Assembly: GCF_017114825.1 (NCBI RefSeq) | Contig: NZ_JADEVO010000003.1 | Span: 178,143-242,142 of the forward strand | Direction of reading: 5' to 3' | Length of the DNA: 64,000 bases | DNA from: Pseudomonas gregormendelii | GTDB taxonomy: Bacteria; Pseudomonadota; Gammaproteobacteria; Pseudomonadales; Pseudomonadaceae | In this document: piece after piece, positions 34,354 to 45,350 of the stretch | How the letters are laid out: the number at the start of each line of letters is the position of its first letter | Position numbering within the stretch: position 1 is the first letter of the stretch | Made by a program: the position numbers and the translations under genes | Notes under the pieces: model-generated | Databases searched by the model: none | The model's input: only the letters and a program-made list of their open reading frames with translations | What the model was told of the DNA's origin: nothing

Positions 34354-34650
34354 ATGAGTCAAGCATTGCAACGGATTGAACAAACCCGCGAAGCGCTCAT
34401 CGATGCGCTGGCCGAGCGTGATTGGGATGCGATTGGCGAGCTGGATACGGCCTGCCGGGAATGCGTCGACGAGGTGCTCAGCGAAGCGCCGGTCGACGAG
34501 GAGGCGGTGCGGACCAATCTGGAAAGCCTGCTGGCGGTGTACAAGGATTTACTGACGGCGACGATGGGCGAGCGTCAGGCGATAGTAGACGAGATGTCGC
34601 AGATCACCCAAGCGAAGAGTGCGGCGAAGGTTTACCATCTGTTTGGCTAA
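34354..34650 (+). CDS. fliT: FliT-type flagellar chaperone
   Basis: A 98-residue, mostly helical acidic protein in the position of fliT (sometimes called fleP) immediately after fliS. FliT-like proteins are small export chaperones for FliD; sequence conservation is weak, so the call leans on position and size. It has the pattern LLAVYKDLLTATMGERQAIVDEMSQ near the C terminus. The fleQ gene follows after 173 bases. Confidence 0.8.
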   Translation: MSQALQRIEQTREALIDALAERDWDAIGELDTACRECVDEVLSEAPVDEEAVRTNLESLLAVYKDLLTATMGERQAIVDEMSQITQAKSAAKVYHLFG

Positions 34651-34687
34651 TTAATCCCCGGTTAATCCAGACATCTGCGCCATATAT

Positions 34688-34716
34688 TTGACTATGCACG
34701 GTTTTTTGACTTAACT
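34688..34716 (+). promoter_or_regulatory. Possible sigma-70 promoter for fleQ
   Basis: TTGACT-N17-TTAACT lies about 108 bases upstream of fleQ. The -35 is good and the -10 weak. fleQ is sigma-70-dependent in P. aeruginosa. Confidence 0.35.
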
Positions 34717-34823
34717 AGTGGCTGTTTACTGATTTCAGGCGTCTCATAGGCTTAACAGGTCTGCAAGCGTCTAGCTTGCCCACTCATTTCGGGCATCGAG
34801 TTGACTAGGGAAGTTGCTATTGC

Positions 34824-36299
<1,476 letters not shown>

Positions 36300-36339
36300 C
36301 GCCTGTTTTTCAAGTCATTCATTTATAGGCGGTTTTTTT

Positions 36340-36356
36340 TAGGCACGGGTATTGCT
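36340..36356 (+). promoter_or_regulatory. Sigma-54 promoter for fleSR
   Basis: TAGGCACGGGTATTGCT has GG at 36342 and GC at 36354, with a ten-base gap. It is about 54 bases upstream of fleS. Confidence 0.8.
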
Positions 36357-36409
36357 ACATCCCTCGCAACGTTCCGTTTAACTGACGGTCAGCCAAGCGA
36401 GAGTGCCCG

Positions 36410-37714
36410 ATGCCCCAAGCCGCCCAGATGTCTCCTGTCCCTGATGCTTCGGGGCCACTGTCGTCCGTAGAGCAGGCCAGCCGGCTGGGTCTTGAGCAGT
36501 CTTTTGCGTTGTTCAACCAGATGTCGAGCCAGTTGACGGATTCCTACAGCATGCTCGAAGCCCGGGTGACCGAGCTCAAGGGCGAGCTGGAAGTGGTCAG
36601 CGCCCAGTGCATGCAGGAACTGGCGGAAAAAGAACGCCTGGCCAACCGCCTGCAAAACCTCCTTGATCTGTTGCCCGGTGGCGTGATTGTCATCGACGCC
36701 CAGGGCATCGTGCGCGAAGCCAATCCTGCGGCCTGTGAGTTACTTGGCCTGCCTCTGGAAGGCGAGTTGTGGCGCCAGGTGATTGCCCGCTGCTTTGCGC
36801 CGCGTGAGGACGATGGGCATGAAATTTCCCTCAAGGACGGTCGGCGCCTGTCGATCTCGACCCGCTCGCTGGATGCCGAGCCGGGCCAGTTGGTGCTGCT
36901 CAACGACCTGACTGAAACCCGTCACCTGCAGGACCAGTTGGCCCGGCATGAGCGCCTCTCGTCCCTGGGGCGGATGGTCGCTTCCCTGGCGCATCAGATC
37001 CGCACGCCCTTGTCCGCCGCCTTGCTTTACGCCAGTCACCTGACCGAACAGGAGCTGCCCGTCGCCACGCAACAGCGCTTCGCCGGGCGTTTGAAAGAGC
37101 GGCTGCACGAGCTGGAGCATCAGGTGCGCGACATGCTGATTTTCGCCCGAGGCGAACTGCCGCTGACCGACCGAATCACCGCCAAAATGCTCATGCAGTC
37201 GCTTCAGGCGGCGGCCCTGGCGCATGTGCAGGGTCTGCCGATTCGCTGGCAATGCGACAGCCATGCCGGTGAGTTGCTGTGCAACCGCGACACCCTGGTG
37301 GGGGCGATTCTCAACCTGATCGAGAATGCCATCCAAGCCAGCGCCACGGACCTGCGATTGAAGGTGCATCTCTATGCCCGGGGCAACCACCTGCGGGTGG
37401 CGATCAGCGACAGTGGCAGCGGCATCGATCCTGCGGTGCTGGCGCGTCTGGGCGAACCTTTTTTCACCACCAAGGCCACCGGAACGGGCCTGGGCCTGAC
37501 CGTGGTCAAGGCAGTCGCCCGTGCGCATCAGGGAGAATTGCTGCTGCGCTCGCGACCCGGTCGCGGCACGTGTGCGCAGGTGATCCTGCCGCTGTTTTCC
37601 AATGAACAACCCCCCTGCAGGAGCGAGCTCGCTCGCGAAAAACCAGAGAGCGCCACGGAGACTCTGGTCCCCGCCGCAATCGAAAACGTCCATCGCAAGC
37701 AGGGAGCGAAGTAA
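36410..37714 (+). CDS. fleS: Flagellar two-component sensor kinase FleS
   Basis: Cytosolic histidine kinase of the second flagellar tier, 434 residues. It has an N-terminal coiled coil and a PAS-like domain (about 85-165, GVIVIDAQGIVREANPAACELLG). The phospho-acceptor His is in SLAHQIRTPLSAAL (H195). The ATPase domain has N-box NLIENAIQA, DSGSGIDPAVL and GTGLGLTVVKAVA. The normal fold ends near residue 395; the remaining ~40 residues are encoded partly by a REP sequence (CRSELAREK at about 403-411), so this is an odd, probably dispensable, tail. P. aeruginosa FleS is about 400 residues. Confidence 0.96.
   Translation: MPQAAQMSPVPDASGPLSSVEQASRLGLEQSFALFNQMSSQLTDSYSMLEARVTELKGELEVVSAQCMQELAEKERLANRLQNLLDLLPGGVIVIDAQGIVREANPAACELLGLPLEGELWRQVIARCFAPREDDGHEISLKDGRRLSISTRSLDAEPGQLVLLNDLTETRHLQDQLARHERLSSLGRMVASLAHQIRTPLSAALLYASHLTEQELPVATQQRFAGRLKERLHELEHQVRDMLIFARGELPLTDRITAKMLMQSLQAAALAHVQGLPIRWQCDSHAGELLCNRDTLVGAILNLIENAIQASATDLRLKVHLYARGNHLRVAISDSGSGIDPAVLARLGEPFFTTKATGTGLGLTVVKAVARAHQGELLLRSRPGRGTCAQVILPLFSNEQPPCRSELAREKPESATETLVPAAIENVHRKQGAK
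37614..37643 (+). repeat. REP element inside the 3' end of fleS
   Basis: CTGCAGGAGCGAGCTCGCTC followed by GCGAAAAACC matches the GTAGGAGCGAGCTTGCTCGCGA family with a few changes. It is translated in the fleS frame as CRSELAREK. Confidence 0.88.
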
Positions 37715-37719
37715 CCCAA

Positions 37720-39093
37720 ATGCCAATCAAGGTTCTGCTGGTCGAGGATGACCGGGCTCTGCGCGAAGCGCTGGCCGATACCCTGCTGCTCGCGGGGCAC
37801 GATTACGTCGCCGTCGGCTCGGCAGAAGAGGCCCTGACGGCCGTCACCAAGGATGCGTTCAACCTGGTGCTCAGCGACGTCAACATGCCGGGCATGGATG
37901 GTCATCAACTGTTGAGCCTGTTGCGTGCGCGGCAGCCGCAGCTGCCTGTGTTGCTGATGACGGCCCACGGTGCGGTCGAGCGTGCGGTGGATGCCATGCG
38001 CCAGGGCGCGGTGGACTATCTGGTCAAGCCGTTCGAGCCCAAGGCGCTGCTCGATTTGCTGGCGCGGCACGCTCTGGGCAGTGTCCCAGCCGAGGGCGAG
38101 GGGCCGATTGCGTTCGAGCCGGCCAGCGCCCAGCTGCTGGACCTGGCCGCTCGCGTGGCCCGCAGTGATTCCACTGTGCTGATTTCCGGCGAGTCCGGAA
38201 CCGGCAAGGAAGTGCTGGCGCGCTACATCCATCAACACTCCCATCGGGCTACCCAGCCGTTTATTGCAATCAACTGCGCGGCGATCCCCGACAACATGCT
38301 CGAGGCCACGTTGTTTGGCCACGAAAAGGGCTCGTTCACCGGCGCGATTGCCGCGCAGGCGGGCAAGTTCGAGCAGGCGGATGGCGGCACTATCCTGCTC
38401 GACGAGATATCCGAGATGCCCATGGGGCTGCAGGCCAAGCTTCTGCGGGTGTTGCAGGAACGCGAGGTCGAGCGGGTGGGTGCGCGCAAGCCGATCTCCC
38501 TGGACATCCGGGTGGTCGCCACCACTAACCGCGACCTGGCTGCGGAAGTGGCGGCGGGGCGCTTCAGGGAGGATCTGTACTATCGACTGTCGGTGTTCCC
38601 GCTGGCCTGGCGCCCGTTGCGCGAACGGACCGCCGACATTCTGCCGTTGGCTGAGCGTCTGCTGGCCAAACACGTCAATAAAATGAAGCATGCGGCGGCC
38701 AGGCTTTCGCCAGAAGCGCAGGCGTGCCTGATCGCTTATCCGTGGCCGGGGAATGTGCGCGAGCTGGATAACGCCATCCAGCGGGCGTTGATCCTGCAGC
38801 AGGGCGGGTTGATCCAGCCTCAGGATTTCTGCCTGGCCGGGCCGGTTGCCTGTGCGCCGTTGCCGGCATTGGCGGCGCCGCTGCCCCTGGTCGAGGCCGA
38901 GTCCGCCGGGGCGCTGGGGGATGATCTGCGCCGACGCGAGTTCCAGATGATCATCGACACCCTGCGCACCGAACGTGGCCGGCGCAAGGAAGCCGCCGAA
39001 CGCCTGGGCATCAGCCCGCGCACCCTGCGCTACAAACTGGCGCAGATGCGCGATGCCGGGATGGACGTGGAAGCTTACCTGTTCGCCACCTGA
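37720..39093 (+). CDS. fleR: Sigma-54 response regulator FleR
   Basis: Response regulator activating class III flagellar genes with sigma-54 (457 residues). The receiver has ED at 9-10, phospho-acceptor D53 (LVLSDVNMPGMDG) and K103. The AAA+ domain has Walker A GESGTGKE (157-164) and the sigma-54 contact loop as GSFTGA (204-209), with Ser replacing the usual Ala. A Fis-type helix-turn-helix closes the protein (RKEAAERLGISPRTLRYKLAQM). It starts five bases after fleS. Confidence 0.97.
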   Translation: MPIKVLLVEDDRALREALADTLLLAGHDYVAVGSAEEALTAVTKDAFNLVLSDVNMPGMDGHQLLSLLRARQPQLPVLLMTAHGAVERAVDAMRQGAVDYLVKPFEPKALLDLLARHALGSVPAEGEGPIAFEPASAQLLDLAARVARSDSTVLISGESGTGKEVLARYIHQHSHRATQPFIAINCAAIPDNMLEATLFGHEKGSFTGAIAAQAGKFEQADGGTILLDEISEMPMGLQAKLLRVLQEREVERVGARKPISLDIRVVATTNRDLAAEVAAGRFREDLYYRLSVFPLAWRPLRERTADILPLAERLLAKHVNKMKHAAARLSPEAQACLIAYPWPGNVRELDNAIQRALILQQGGLIQPQDFCLAGPVACAPLPALAAPLPLVEAESAGALGDDLRRREFQMIIDTLRTERGRRKEAAERLGISPRTLRYKLAQMRDAGMDVEAYLFAT

Positions 39094-39130
39094 TCCCGGA
39101 GAACCTGATTTGTGATCAGTGCCCACGTAG

Positions 39131-39147
39131 CTGGCACCCTTGTTGCT
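39131..39147 (+). promoter_or_regulatory. Sigma-54 promoter for fliE operon
   Basis: CTGGCACCCTTGTTGCT has GG at 39133 and GC at 39145, a ten-base gap, with a perfect TGGCAC. It is 62 bases before the fliE ATG. Confidence 0.85.
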
Positions 39148-39208
39148 ACCACCTGTATACCCGCCGAGTGAGCGTCAAAAAATTGCGGGTAGTCATTGGG
39201 AGTGGAAC

Positions 39209-39538
39209 ATGAGCCAAGGTATTGAATTTAATCGGTTGATGCTGGATATGCGAGCCATGCAAATGGACGCCATGTCTGCGCCTAAAGCGACTGCCGCCGT
39301 GCCTCAACTGCCGGGCAGCAGCTTCTCCGATATGCTCGGCCAGGCCGTCAATAAAGTGAACGAAACCCAGCAGGCGTCCAGCCAGCTGTCCACCGCGTTC
39401 GAGATCGGTAAAAGCGGTGTCGACCTGACTGACGTGATGATCGCCAAGGAAAAAGCCGGCGTGTCGTTCCAGGCCATCACCCAGGTGCGCAACAAGCTGG
39501 TCCAGGCGTATCAAGACATCATGCAGATGCCGGTTTAA
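39209..39538 (+). CDS. fliE: Flagellar hook-basal body protein FliE
   Basis: MS-ring-to-rod adaptor, 109 residues from ATG 39209 ([12 protein letters not shown]). An in-frame start at 39140 would overlap the promoter. The C-terminal domain ([72 protein letters not shown]) is the conserved FliE fold. It is first in the fliEFGHIJ run; fliF begins 15 bases on. Confidence 0.96.
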   Translation: MSQGIEFNRLMLDMRAMQMDAMSAPKATAAVPQLPGSSFSDMLGQAVNKVNETQQASSQLSTAFEIGKSGVDLTDVMIAKEKAGVSFQAITQVRNKLVQAYQDIMQMPV

Positions 39539-39553
39539 GGACGATATTGAGTC

Positions 39554-41341
39554 ATGGCAGAAGCAGCCAGCGATAACGTTCCGGCCAAGGCCAGCGCAAT
39601 AGACGGCAAACCGCCGCTGTTCGGCTTGTCCTTCCTGGAAAACCTTTCCCAGATGACCATGTTGCGTCAGGTCGGCCTGTTGGTCGGGCTGGCAGCGAGC
39701 GTGGCCATTGGCTTTGCCGTGGTTCTGTGGTCCCAGCAACCGGATTACCGTCCGCTGTACGGCAGCCTCGCCGGAATGGACGCCAAGCAAGTGATGGACA
39801 CCCTGGCGGCCGCTGACATTGCCTACTCCGTCGAACCCAATTCCGGCGCCTTGCTGGTCAAGGCCGAAGACCTGTCCCGCGCGCGGCTCAAGCTCGCGGG
39901 CGCTGGTGTCACTCCCAGCGACGGCAATATCGGCTTTGAAATCCTCGACAAGGACCAGGGCCTGGGCACCAGCCAGTTCATGGAAGCCACCCGTTATCGT
40001 CGCGGCCTCGAAGGCGAACTGGCGCGCACCATCTCCAGCCTGAACAACGTCAAGGGTGCCCGGGTGCACCTGGCCATTCCGAAAAGCTCGGTGTTCGTGC
40101 GCGACGAACGCAAGCCGAGCGCCTCGGTACTGATCGAACTGTACTCCGGCCGCTCCCTGGAACCTGGCCAGGTGCTGGCGATCATCAACCTGGTGGCGAC
40201 CAGCGTGCCTGAGCTGAGCAAGTCCCAGGTCACCGTGGTCGACCAGAAAGGCAACCTGCTATCGGACCAGGCGGAAAATTCCGAGCTGACCATGGCCGGC
40301 AAGCAATTCGATTACAGCCGCCGCATGGAAAGCATGCTGACCCAGCGCGTGCACAACATCCTGCAACCGGTGCTGGGTAACGATCGCTACAAGGCTGAAG
40401 TGTCCGCCGACGTGGATTTCAGCGCCGTCGAATCGACCTCCGAGCAGTTCAATCCGGACCAGCCGGCGTTGCGCAGCGAGCAGTCGGTGAACGAACAACG
40501 CACCACCAGCAATGGTCCGCAAGGCGTACCGGGGGCCCTGAGCAACCAACCGCCATCGCCGGCGTCCGCGCCTGCAACCACCGGTGGCGCTACCGCTTCT
40601 GCCGGCATGGTGCAGCCCGGCCAGCCGCTGCTGGACGCCAACGGCCAACAGATCATGGACCCTGCCACCGGTCAGCCGATGCTGGCGCCTTACCCGGCAG
40701 ACAAGCGTCAGCAGTCCACCAAGAACTTCGAGCTCGACCGTTCCATCAGCCACACCAAGCAGCAGCAGGGGCGGTTGAATCGCTTGTCGGTGTCGGTGGT
40801 GGTGGACGATCAGGTCAAGATCAACCCGGCCAACGGTGAAACCAGCCGCGCGCCGTGGACCGCCGACGAATTGGCGCGCTTCACCCGTCTGGTGCAGGAC
40901 GCGGTCGGCTTCGACGCCAGCCGTGGCGACAGTGTCAGCGTGATCAACATGCCGTTCTCCGCCGAGCGCAGCGAAGTGATTGCCGATGTGCCGTTCTATT
41001 CCCAGCCGTGGTTCTGGGACGTGATCAAGCAAGTGCTGGGCGTGTTGTTCATCCTGGTGCTGGTGTTTGGTGTGCTGCGCCCGGTGCTCAACAACATCAC
41101 CAACGGCGGCAAAGGCAAGCAGCTGGTCGGCATGGGCAGCGACGTCGAGTTGGGTGGCATGGGCGGCCTGGATGGCGAACTGGCCAACGACCGCGTCAGC
41201 CTTGGCGGTCCGCAGAGCATCCTGCTGCCGAGCCCGAGCGAAGGCTATGATGCACAGTTGAACGCAATCAAGAGTCTGGTGGCAGAAGATCCGGGTCGTG
41301 TGGCCCAGGTCGTGAAAGAGTGGATTAACGCAGATGAGTGA
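39554..41341 (+). CDS. fliF: Flagellar MS-ring protein FliF
   Basis: MS-ring subunit, 595 residues. It has two membrane segments (about 40-60, QVGLLVGLAASVAIGFAVVLW, and about 485-510, VIKQVLGVLFILVLVFGVL) around a large periplasmic ring-building region with the YscJ-like domain (SLAGMDAKQVMDTLAAADIAYSVEPNSGALLV). The Pro/Ala-rich segment around 315-370 is the usual disordered loop. The cytoplasmic C terminus (EGYDAQLNAIKSLVAEDPGRVAQVVKEWI) binds FliG. The stop overlaps the fliG start by eight bases. Confidence 0.97.
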   Translation: MAEAASDNVPAKASAIDGKPPLFGLSFLENLSQMTMLRQVGLLVGLAASVAIGFAVVLWSQQPDYRPLYGSLAGMDAKQVMDTLAAADIAYSVEPNSGALLVKAEDLSRARLKLAGAGVTPSDGNIGFEILDKDQGLGTSQFMEATRYRRGLEGELARTISSLNNVKGARVHLAIPKSSVFVRDERKPSASVLIELYSGRSLEPGQVLAIINLVATSVPELSKSQVTVVDQKGNLLSDQAENSELTMAGKQFDYSRRMESMLTQRVHNILQPVLGNDRYKAEVSADVDFSAVESTSEQFNPDQPALRSEQSVNEQRTTSNGPQGVPGALSNQPPSPASAPATTGGATASAGMVQPGQPLLDANGQQIMDPATGQPMLAPYPADKRQQSTKNFELDRSISHTKQQQGRLNRLSVSVVVDDQVKINPANGETSRAPWTADELARFTRLVQDAVGFDASRGDSVSVINMPFSAERSEVIADVPFYSQPWFWDVIKQVLGVLFILVLVFGVLRPVLNNITNGGKGKQLVGMGSDVELGGMGGLDGELANDRVSLGGPQSILLPSPSEGYDAQLNAIKSLVAEDPGRVAQVVKEWINADE

Positions 41342-42353
41342 TAACCGAGCCGTTGCCGCCAAACTGTCCAAGGTCGACAAAGCCGCGATCCTGCTGCTGT
41401 CCCTGGGTTCTACCGATGCTGCGCAGGTGTTGCGCCACATGGGGCCCAAGGAGGTCCAGCGTGTGGGCGTGGCCATGGCGCAGATGGGCAACGTGCACCG
41501 CGAGCAGGTCGAGCAGGTGATGAGCGAGTTCGTCGACATCGTCGGCGACCAGACCAGCCTGGGCGTCGGTTCTGACGACTACGTGCGCAAGATGCTCACC
41601 CAGGCCCTGGGCGAAGACAAGGCCAACGGACTGATTGACCGGATCCTGCTGGGCGGCAACACCAGCGGCCTCGACAGCCTGAAATGGATGGAACCGCGCG
41701 CCGTCGCCGACGTGATCCGCTACGAGCACCCACAGATCCAGGCGATCGTCGTGGCGTACCTCGACCCTGACCAGGCTGGCGAAGTGCTGGGCAATTTCGA
41801 CCACAAGGTACGCCTGGACATCATCCTGCGCGTATCCTCGCTGAACACCGTGCAGCCGGCGGCGCTGAAGGAACTCAACCAGATTCTCGAGAAGCAGTTC
41901 TCCGGCAACTCCAACGCCTCGCGCACCAACCTCGGTGGCATCAAGCGCGCAGCCGATATCATGAACTTCCTCGACAGCTCGATGGAAGGGCAGTTGATGG
42001 ACTCGATCCGCGAAGTCGACGAAGACCTGTCCGGTCAGATCGAAGACCTGATGTTCGTGTTCAACAACTTGGCCGATGTCGACGACCGCGGCATCCAGGC
42101 GTTGCTGCGCGAAGTGTCCTCCGACGTACTGGTGCTGGCCCTCAAGGGTTCGGACGAGAACGTCAAGGAGAAGATCTTCAAGAACATGTCCAAACGAGCG
42201 GCCGAACTGTTGCGCGACGACCTCGAGGCCAAGGGCCCGGTGCGCGTCAGCGACGTGGAAACCGCACAGAAAGAAATCCTCACCATCGCCCGCCGTATGG
42301 CCGAAGCCGGAGAAATCGTTCTCGGCGGGAAGGGCGGCGAAGAGATGATCTAA
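41334..42353 (+). CDS. fliG: Flagellar motor switch protein FliG
   Basis: Switch-complex torque protein (339 residues). It has an N-terminal FliF-binding domain, the middle domain with EHPQIQAIVVAYLDPDQAGEVL (EHPQ motif), and the C-terminal charged helix (LFVFNNLADVDDRGIQALLREVSSDVLVLALKGSDENVKEKIFKNMSKRAAELLRDDL) that meets the stator. Translational coupling with fliF is likely. Confidence 0.97.
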   Translation: MSDNRAVAAKLSKVDKAAILLLSLGSTDAAQVLRHMGPKEVQRVGVAMAQMGNVHREQVEQVMSEFVDIVGDQTSLGVGSDDYVRKMLTQALGEDKANGLIDRILLGGNTSGLDSLKWMEPRAVADVIRYEHPQIQAIVVAYLDPDQAGEVLGNFDHKVRLDIILRVSSLNTVQPAALKELNQILEKQFSGNSNASRTNLGGIKRAADIMNFLDSSMEGQLMDSIREVDEDLSGQIEDLMFVFNNLADVDDRGIQALLREVSSDVLVLALKGSDENVKEKIFKNMSKRAAELLRDDLEAKGPVRVSDVETAQKEILTIARRMAEAGEIVLGGKGGEEMI

Positions 42354-42360
42354 GGTCACC

Positions 42361-43161
42361 ATGTCGACCAAACACGATGAGTCCCAGACTGACCTGATCC
42401 GTGCCAAGGACGTCAGCACTGTTGATATCTGGTCCCTGCCCAGTTTCGATCCCTACGTCCCCGAGCCCGAGCCGGAACCTGTGCCCGAGCCTCCGGAAAT
42501 GGAGGAGGTGCCGCTGGATGAGGTCCAGCCAATGACCCTCGAAGAACTCGAGAGCATTCGCCAGGAGGCCTACAACGAAGGCTTCGCCACGGGCGAGCGC
42601 GAGGGTTTCCACAGCACGACGCTCAAGGTTCGCCAGGAAGCCGAAGCGGCACTGTCGGCCAAGGTCGGCGCGCTGGAAAAGCTCATGGGTCAGTTGTTCG
42701 AACCGATTGCCGAGCAGGACACCCAGATCGAAAAATCTTTAGTCGACCTGGTGCAGCACATCACCAAACAAGTGATCCAGCGCGAACTGGCGATCGATTC
42801 GACCCAGCTTGAACACGTCATGCGCGATGCCCTGAAGCTCTTGCCGCTGGGCGTGGGGAACGTTCGGCTGTACATCAATCCGCAGGATTTTGAACAGGTC
42901 AAAGCCCTGCGCGAGCGTCATGAAGAAACCTGGCGCATCGTCGAGGACGACACCTTGTTGCCCGGTGGTTGCCGGGTCGAGACCGAACACAGTCGCATCG
43001 ATGCCACGGTGGAAACACGCCTGGCGCGGGTCATGGCCAAGCTGTTCGATCAACTTCACGAACAGGCCCTGCATCCTGCTGCCCCGGACTTGAGCGTGGA
43101 GCTGTCGGGGCGCAATCCGCCGCCAGTCGCCCCGGCGGCGGACGAACCTGATGCGCCTTGA
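42361..43161 (+). CDS. fliH: Flagellar assembly protein FliH
   Basis: Regulator of the FliI export ATPase, 266 residues. The N terminus has Glu/Pro repeats ([17 protein letters not shown]). A GxxxG-like helical segment follows ([15 protein letters not shown]). The C-terminal stator-like domain resembles the F-type delta subunit. It overlaps fliI by 11 bases. Confidence 0.95.
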   Translation: MSTKHDESQTDLIRAKDVSTVDIWSLPSFDPYVPEPEPEPVPEPPEMEEVPLDEVQPMTLEELESIRQEAYNEGFATGEREGFHSTTLKVRQEAEAALSAKVGALEKLMGQLFEPIAEQDTQIEKSLVDLVQHITKQVIQRELAIDSTQLEHVMRDALKLLPLGVGNVRLYINPQDFEQVKALRERHEETWRIVEDDTLLPGGCRVETEHSRIDATVETRLARVMAKLFDQLHEQALHPAAPDLSVELSGRNPPPVAPAADEPDAP

Positions 43162-44509
43162 TCGCACCAGCTTCGCCAAGCGCCTGGGCAGTTACGCCGA
43201 GGCCACGCAACTGACCGGCGGCCCGATCCTGGAAGGCCGCCTGCTGCGCATGGTCGGCCTGACCCTCGAAGCCGAAGGCCTGCGAGCCGCCATGGGCAGC
43301 CGCTGCATGGTCATCAACGACGACAGTTACCAGCCAGTGCAGGTGGAAGCCGAAGTCATGGGCTTCTCCGGCAACAAGGTGTTCCTGATGCCGGTGGGCA
43401 GCGTCGCCGGTATTGCGCCGGGCGCCCGGGTGGTGCCGCTGGCCGATGCCGGTCGCTTGCCGATGGGCATGAGCATGCTCGGGCGGGTACTGGACGGCGC
43501 CGGTCGTGCGCTTGACGGCAAGGGCGGGATGAAAGCCGAGGACTGGGTGCCGATGGATGGCCCTACGATCAACCCGCTCAAGCGCGAGCCGATCAGCGAG
43601 CCGCTGGATGTGGGCATCCGCTCGATCAACGGATTGTTGACCGTGGGGCGCGGCCAGCGTCTGGGTCTGTTTGCCGGTACCGGCGTGGGCAAGAGTGTGC
43701 TGTTGGGCATGATGACCCGCTTTACCGAGGCCGACATCGTGGTCGTCGGCTTGATCGGCGAGCGCGGACGGGAGGTGAAGGAATTCATCGAGCACATCCT
43801 TGGCGAGGAAGGGCTCAAGCGTTCAGTGGTGGTGGCTTCGCCGGCGGACGATGCGCCGTTGATGCGCCTGCGTGCCGCGATGTACTGCACGCGCATCGCC
43901 GAGTATTTCCGCGACAAGGGCAAGAATGTCCTGTTGCTCATGGATTCCCTGACCCGATTCGCCCAGGCCCAGCGGGAAATCGCCCTGGCCATTGGCGAAC
44001 CGCCGGCGACCAAGGGCTACCCGCCTTCAGTGTTTGCCAAGTTGCCGAAACTGGTCGAGCGCGCGGGAAATGCGGAGAAGGGCGGGGGCTCGATCACCGC
44101 GTTTTATACGGTGCTGTCCGAAGGCGATGACCAGCAGGACCCGATTGCCGACTCCGCACGGGGCGTGCTCGACGGTCACATCGTGCTGTCGCGGCGCCTG
44201 GCCGAGGAAGGTCACTACCCCGCTATCGATATCGAGGCGTCCATCAGCCGGGTCATGCCGTCGGTGGTGACGCCGGAGCACATGACCCGGGCGCAATACT
44301 TCAAGCAGCTGTGGTCGCGTTATCAACAGAGTCGCGACCTGATCAGCGTCGGCGCCTACGTGGCCGGCGGTGACCGCGAGACCGACCTGGCGATTGCCCT
44401 GCAACCGCAGCTGGTCAAATACCTGCGCCAGGGCTTGAACGACAACATCAGCCTGGGTGAGAGCGAAGCCTATCTTGGCTCGATCTTCGCCCCGGCGGCC
44501 GGCGGCTAA
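43151..44509 (+). CDS. fliI: Flagellum-specific ATPase FliI
   Basis: Hexameric ATPase of the flagellar export machine, 452 residues. Walker A is [15 protein letters not shown] (about 175-189). Walker B is in [22 protein letters not shown], and the arm [11 protein letters not shown] matches F1-beta-like enzymes. It is intact to the C-terminal export domain ([31 protein letters not shown]). Confidence 0.98.
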   Translation: MRLDRTSFAKRLGSYAEATQLTGGPILEGRLLRMVGLTLEAEGLRAAMGSRCMVINDDSYQPVQVEAEVMGFSGNKVFLMPVGSVAGIAPGARVVPLADAGRLPMGMSMLGRVLDGAGRALDGKGGMKAEDWVPMDGPTINPLKREPISEPLDVGIRSINGLLTVGRGQRLGLFAGTGVGKSVLLGMMTRFTEADIVVVGLIGERGREVKEFIEHILGEEGLKRSVVVASPADDAPLMRLRAAMYCTRIAEYFRDKGKNVLLLMDSLTRFAQAQREIALAIGEPPATKGYPPSVFAKLPKLVERAGNAEKGGGSITAFYTVLSEGDDQQDPIADSARGVLDGHIVLSRRLAEEGHYPAIDIEASISRVMPSVVTPEHMTRAQYFKQLWSRYQQSRDLISVGAYVAGGDRETDLAIALQPQLVKYLRQGLNDNISLGESEAYLGSIFAPAAGG

Positions 44510-44515
44510 CCGGCC

Positions 44516-44965
44516 ATGGCCCAGAGTCGAGCTTCGCGCCTGGCGCCCGTGGTGGACATGGCCGAGAAGGTTGAGAAAGCCGCGGTGCAGCGCCTTGGGC
44601 ATTTTCAGGGCCAGGTGCGCCTGGCCGAAAGCAAGGTCGCCGACCTTGAAGCCTTCCGTCTCGATTATCAGGAGCAATGGATCGTGCGCGGCAGCAGTGG
44701 GGTGTCCGGCCAGTGGTTGCTCGGCTATCAGGGGTTTCTCGCGCAACTGGGCACTGCTATCGATCAGCAGCGGCAAAGCCTGGCCTGGCACCAGAACAAC
44801 CTGAACAAGGCACGCGACACCTGGCAGCAGGCCTATGCCCGAGTGGAAGGGCTGCGCAAACTGGTGCTGCGCTACATGGATGAGGCGCGCCGCCTGGAGG
44901 ACAAGCGTGAGCAGAAGCTGCTGGATGAATTGTCCCAGCGGCTGCCGCGGCAAAACCCTTATTAA
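44516..44965 (+). CDS. fliJ: Flagellar export protein FliJ
   Basis: Export-ATPase central stalk and chaperone-escort protein (149 residues). It is a long two-helix coiled coil, with heptads over most of its length and a highly charged C terminus (DEARRLEDKREQKLLDELSQRLPRQ). It starts six bases after fliI and ends the fliE-J run. Sequence similarity in this family is low, so position is an important part of the call. Confidence 0.93.
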   Translation: MAQSRASRLAPVVDMAEKVEKAAVQRLGHFQGQVRLAESKVADLEAFRLDYQEQWIVRGSSGVSGQWLLGYQGFLAQLGTAIDQQRQSLAWHQNNLNKARDTWQQAYARVEGLRKLVLRYMDEARRLEDKREQKLLDELSQRLPRQNPY

Positions 44966-45050
44966 TATCCGCCCCTTTTGATCTTGCTCCTGTCACCACC
45001 AAATGCTACACCTTGTACTAGCAAGTTCTCCGAAGACAAGGAAGCCAACA

Positions 45051-45350
45051 ATGTCAGTCGTCTCAGAAGTTTCCCCGGATGGGCAAAAACTGACGATATC
45101 GATCAAGGGTCGTTTCGATTTCGCCAAGCATCAGGAGTTTCGCCAGTCCTATGAGGACAGGAATCTCAATGCTGTGGTGGTGGATCTGAAGGAGGCCACC
45201 TACCTCGACAGCTCCGCCTTGGGCATGCTGCTGTTGCTGCGCGATCACGCTGGCGGCGACCAATCCGACATTCGCGTGGTCAACAGCAGCATCGACGTGA
45301 AGAAAATCCTCGCCATTTCCAATTTCGACAAACTGTTCGACATCAGTTGA
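45051..45350 (+). CDS. hsbA: STAS-domain anti-sigma factor antagonist HsbA
   Basis: A 99-residue STAS protein starting at ATG 45051 after AAGGAAG. The phosphorylatable serine region is YLDSSALGMLLLLRD (S54/S55). In P. aeruginosa HsbA is the phospho-switch that binds the anti-sigma factor FlgM or the diguanylate cyclase HsbD, thereby affecting FliA activity and motility. It is followed with a 4-base overlap by hsbR and then hptB, the same order as in the P. aeruginosa PA3347-PA3345 group. Here the group lies between fliJ and fliK. Confidence 0.88.
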   Translation: MSVVSEVSPDGQKLTISIKGRFDFAKHQEFRQSYEDRNLNAVVVDLKEATYLDSSALGMLLLLRDHAGGDQSDIRVVNSSIDVKKILAISNFDKLFDIS

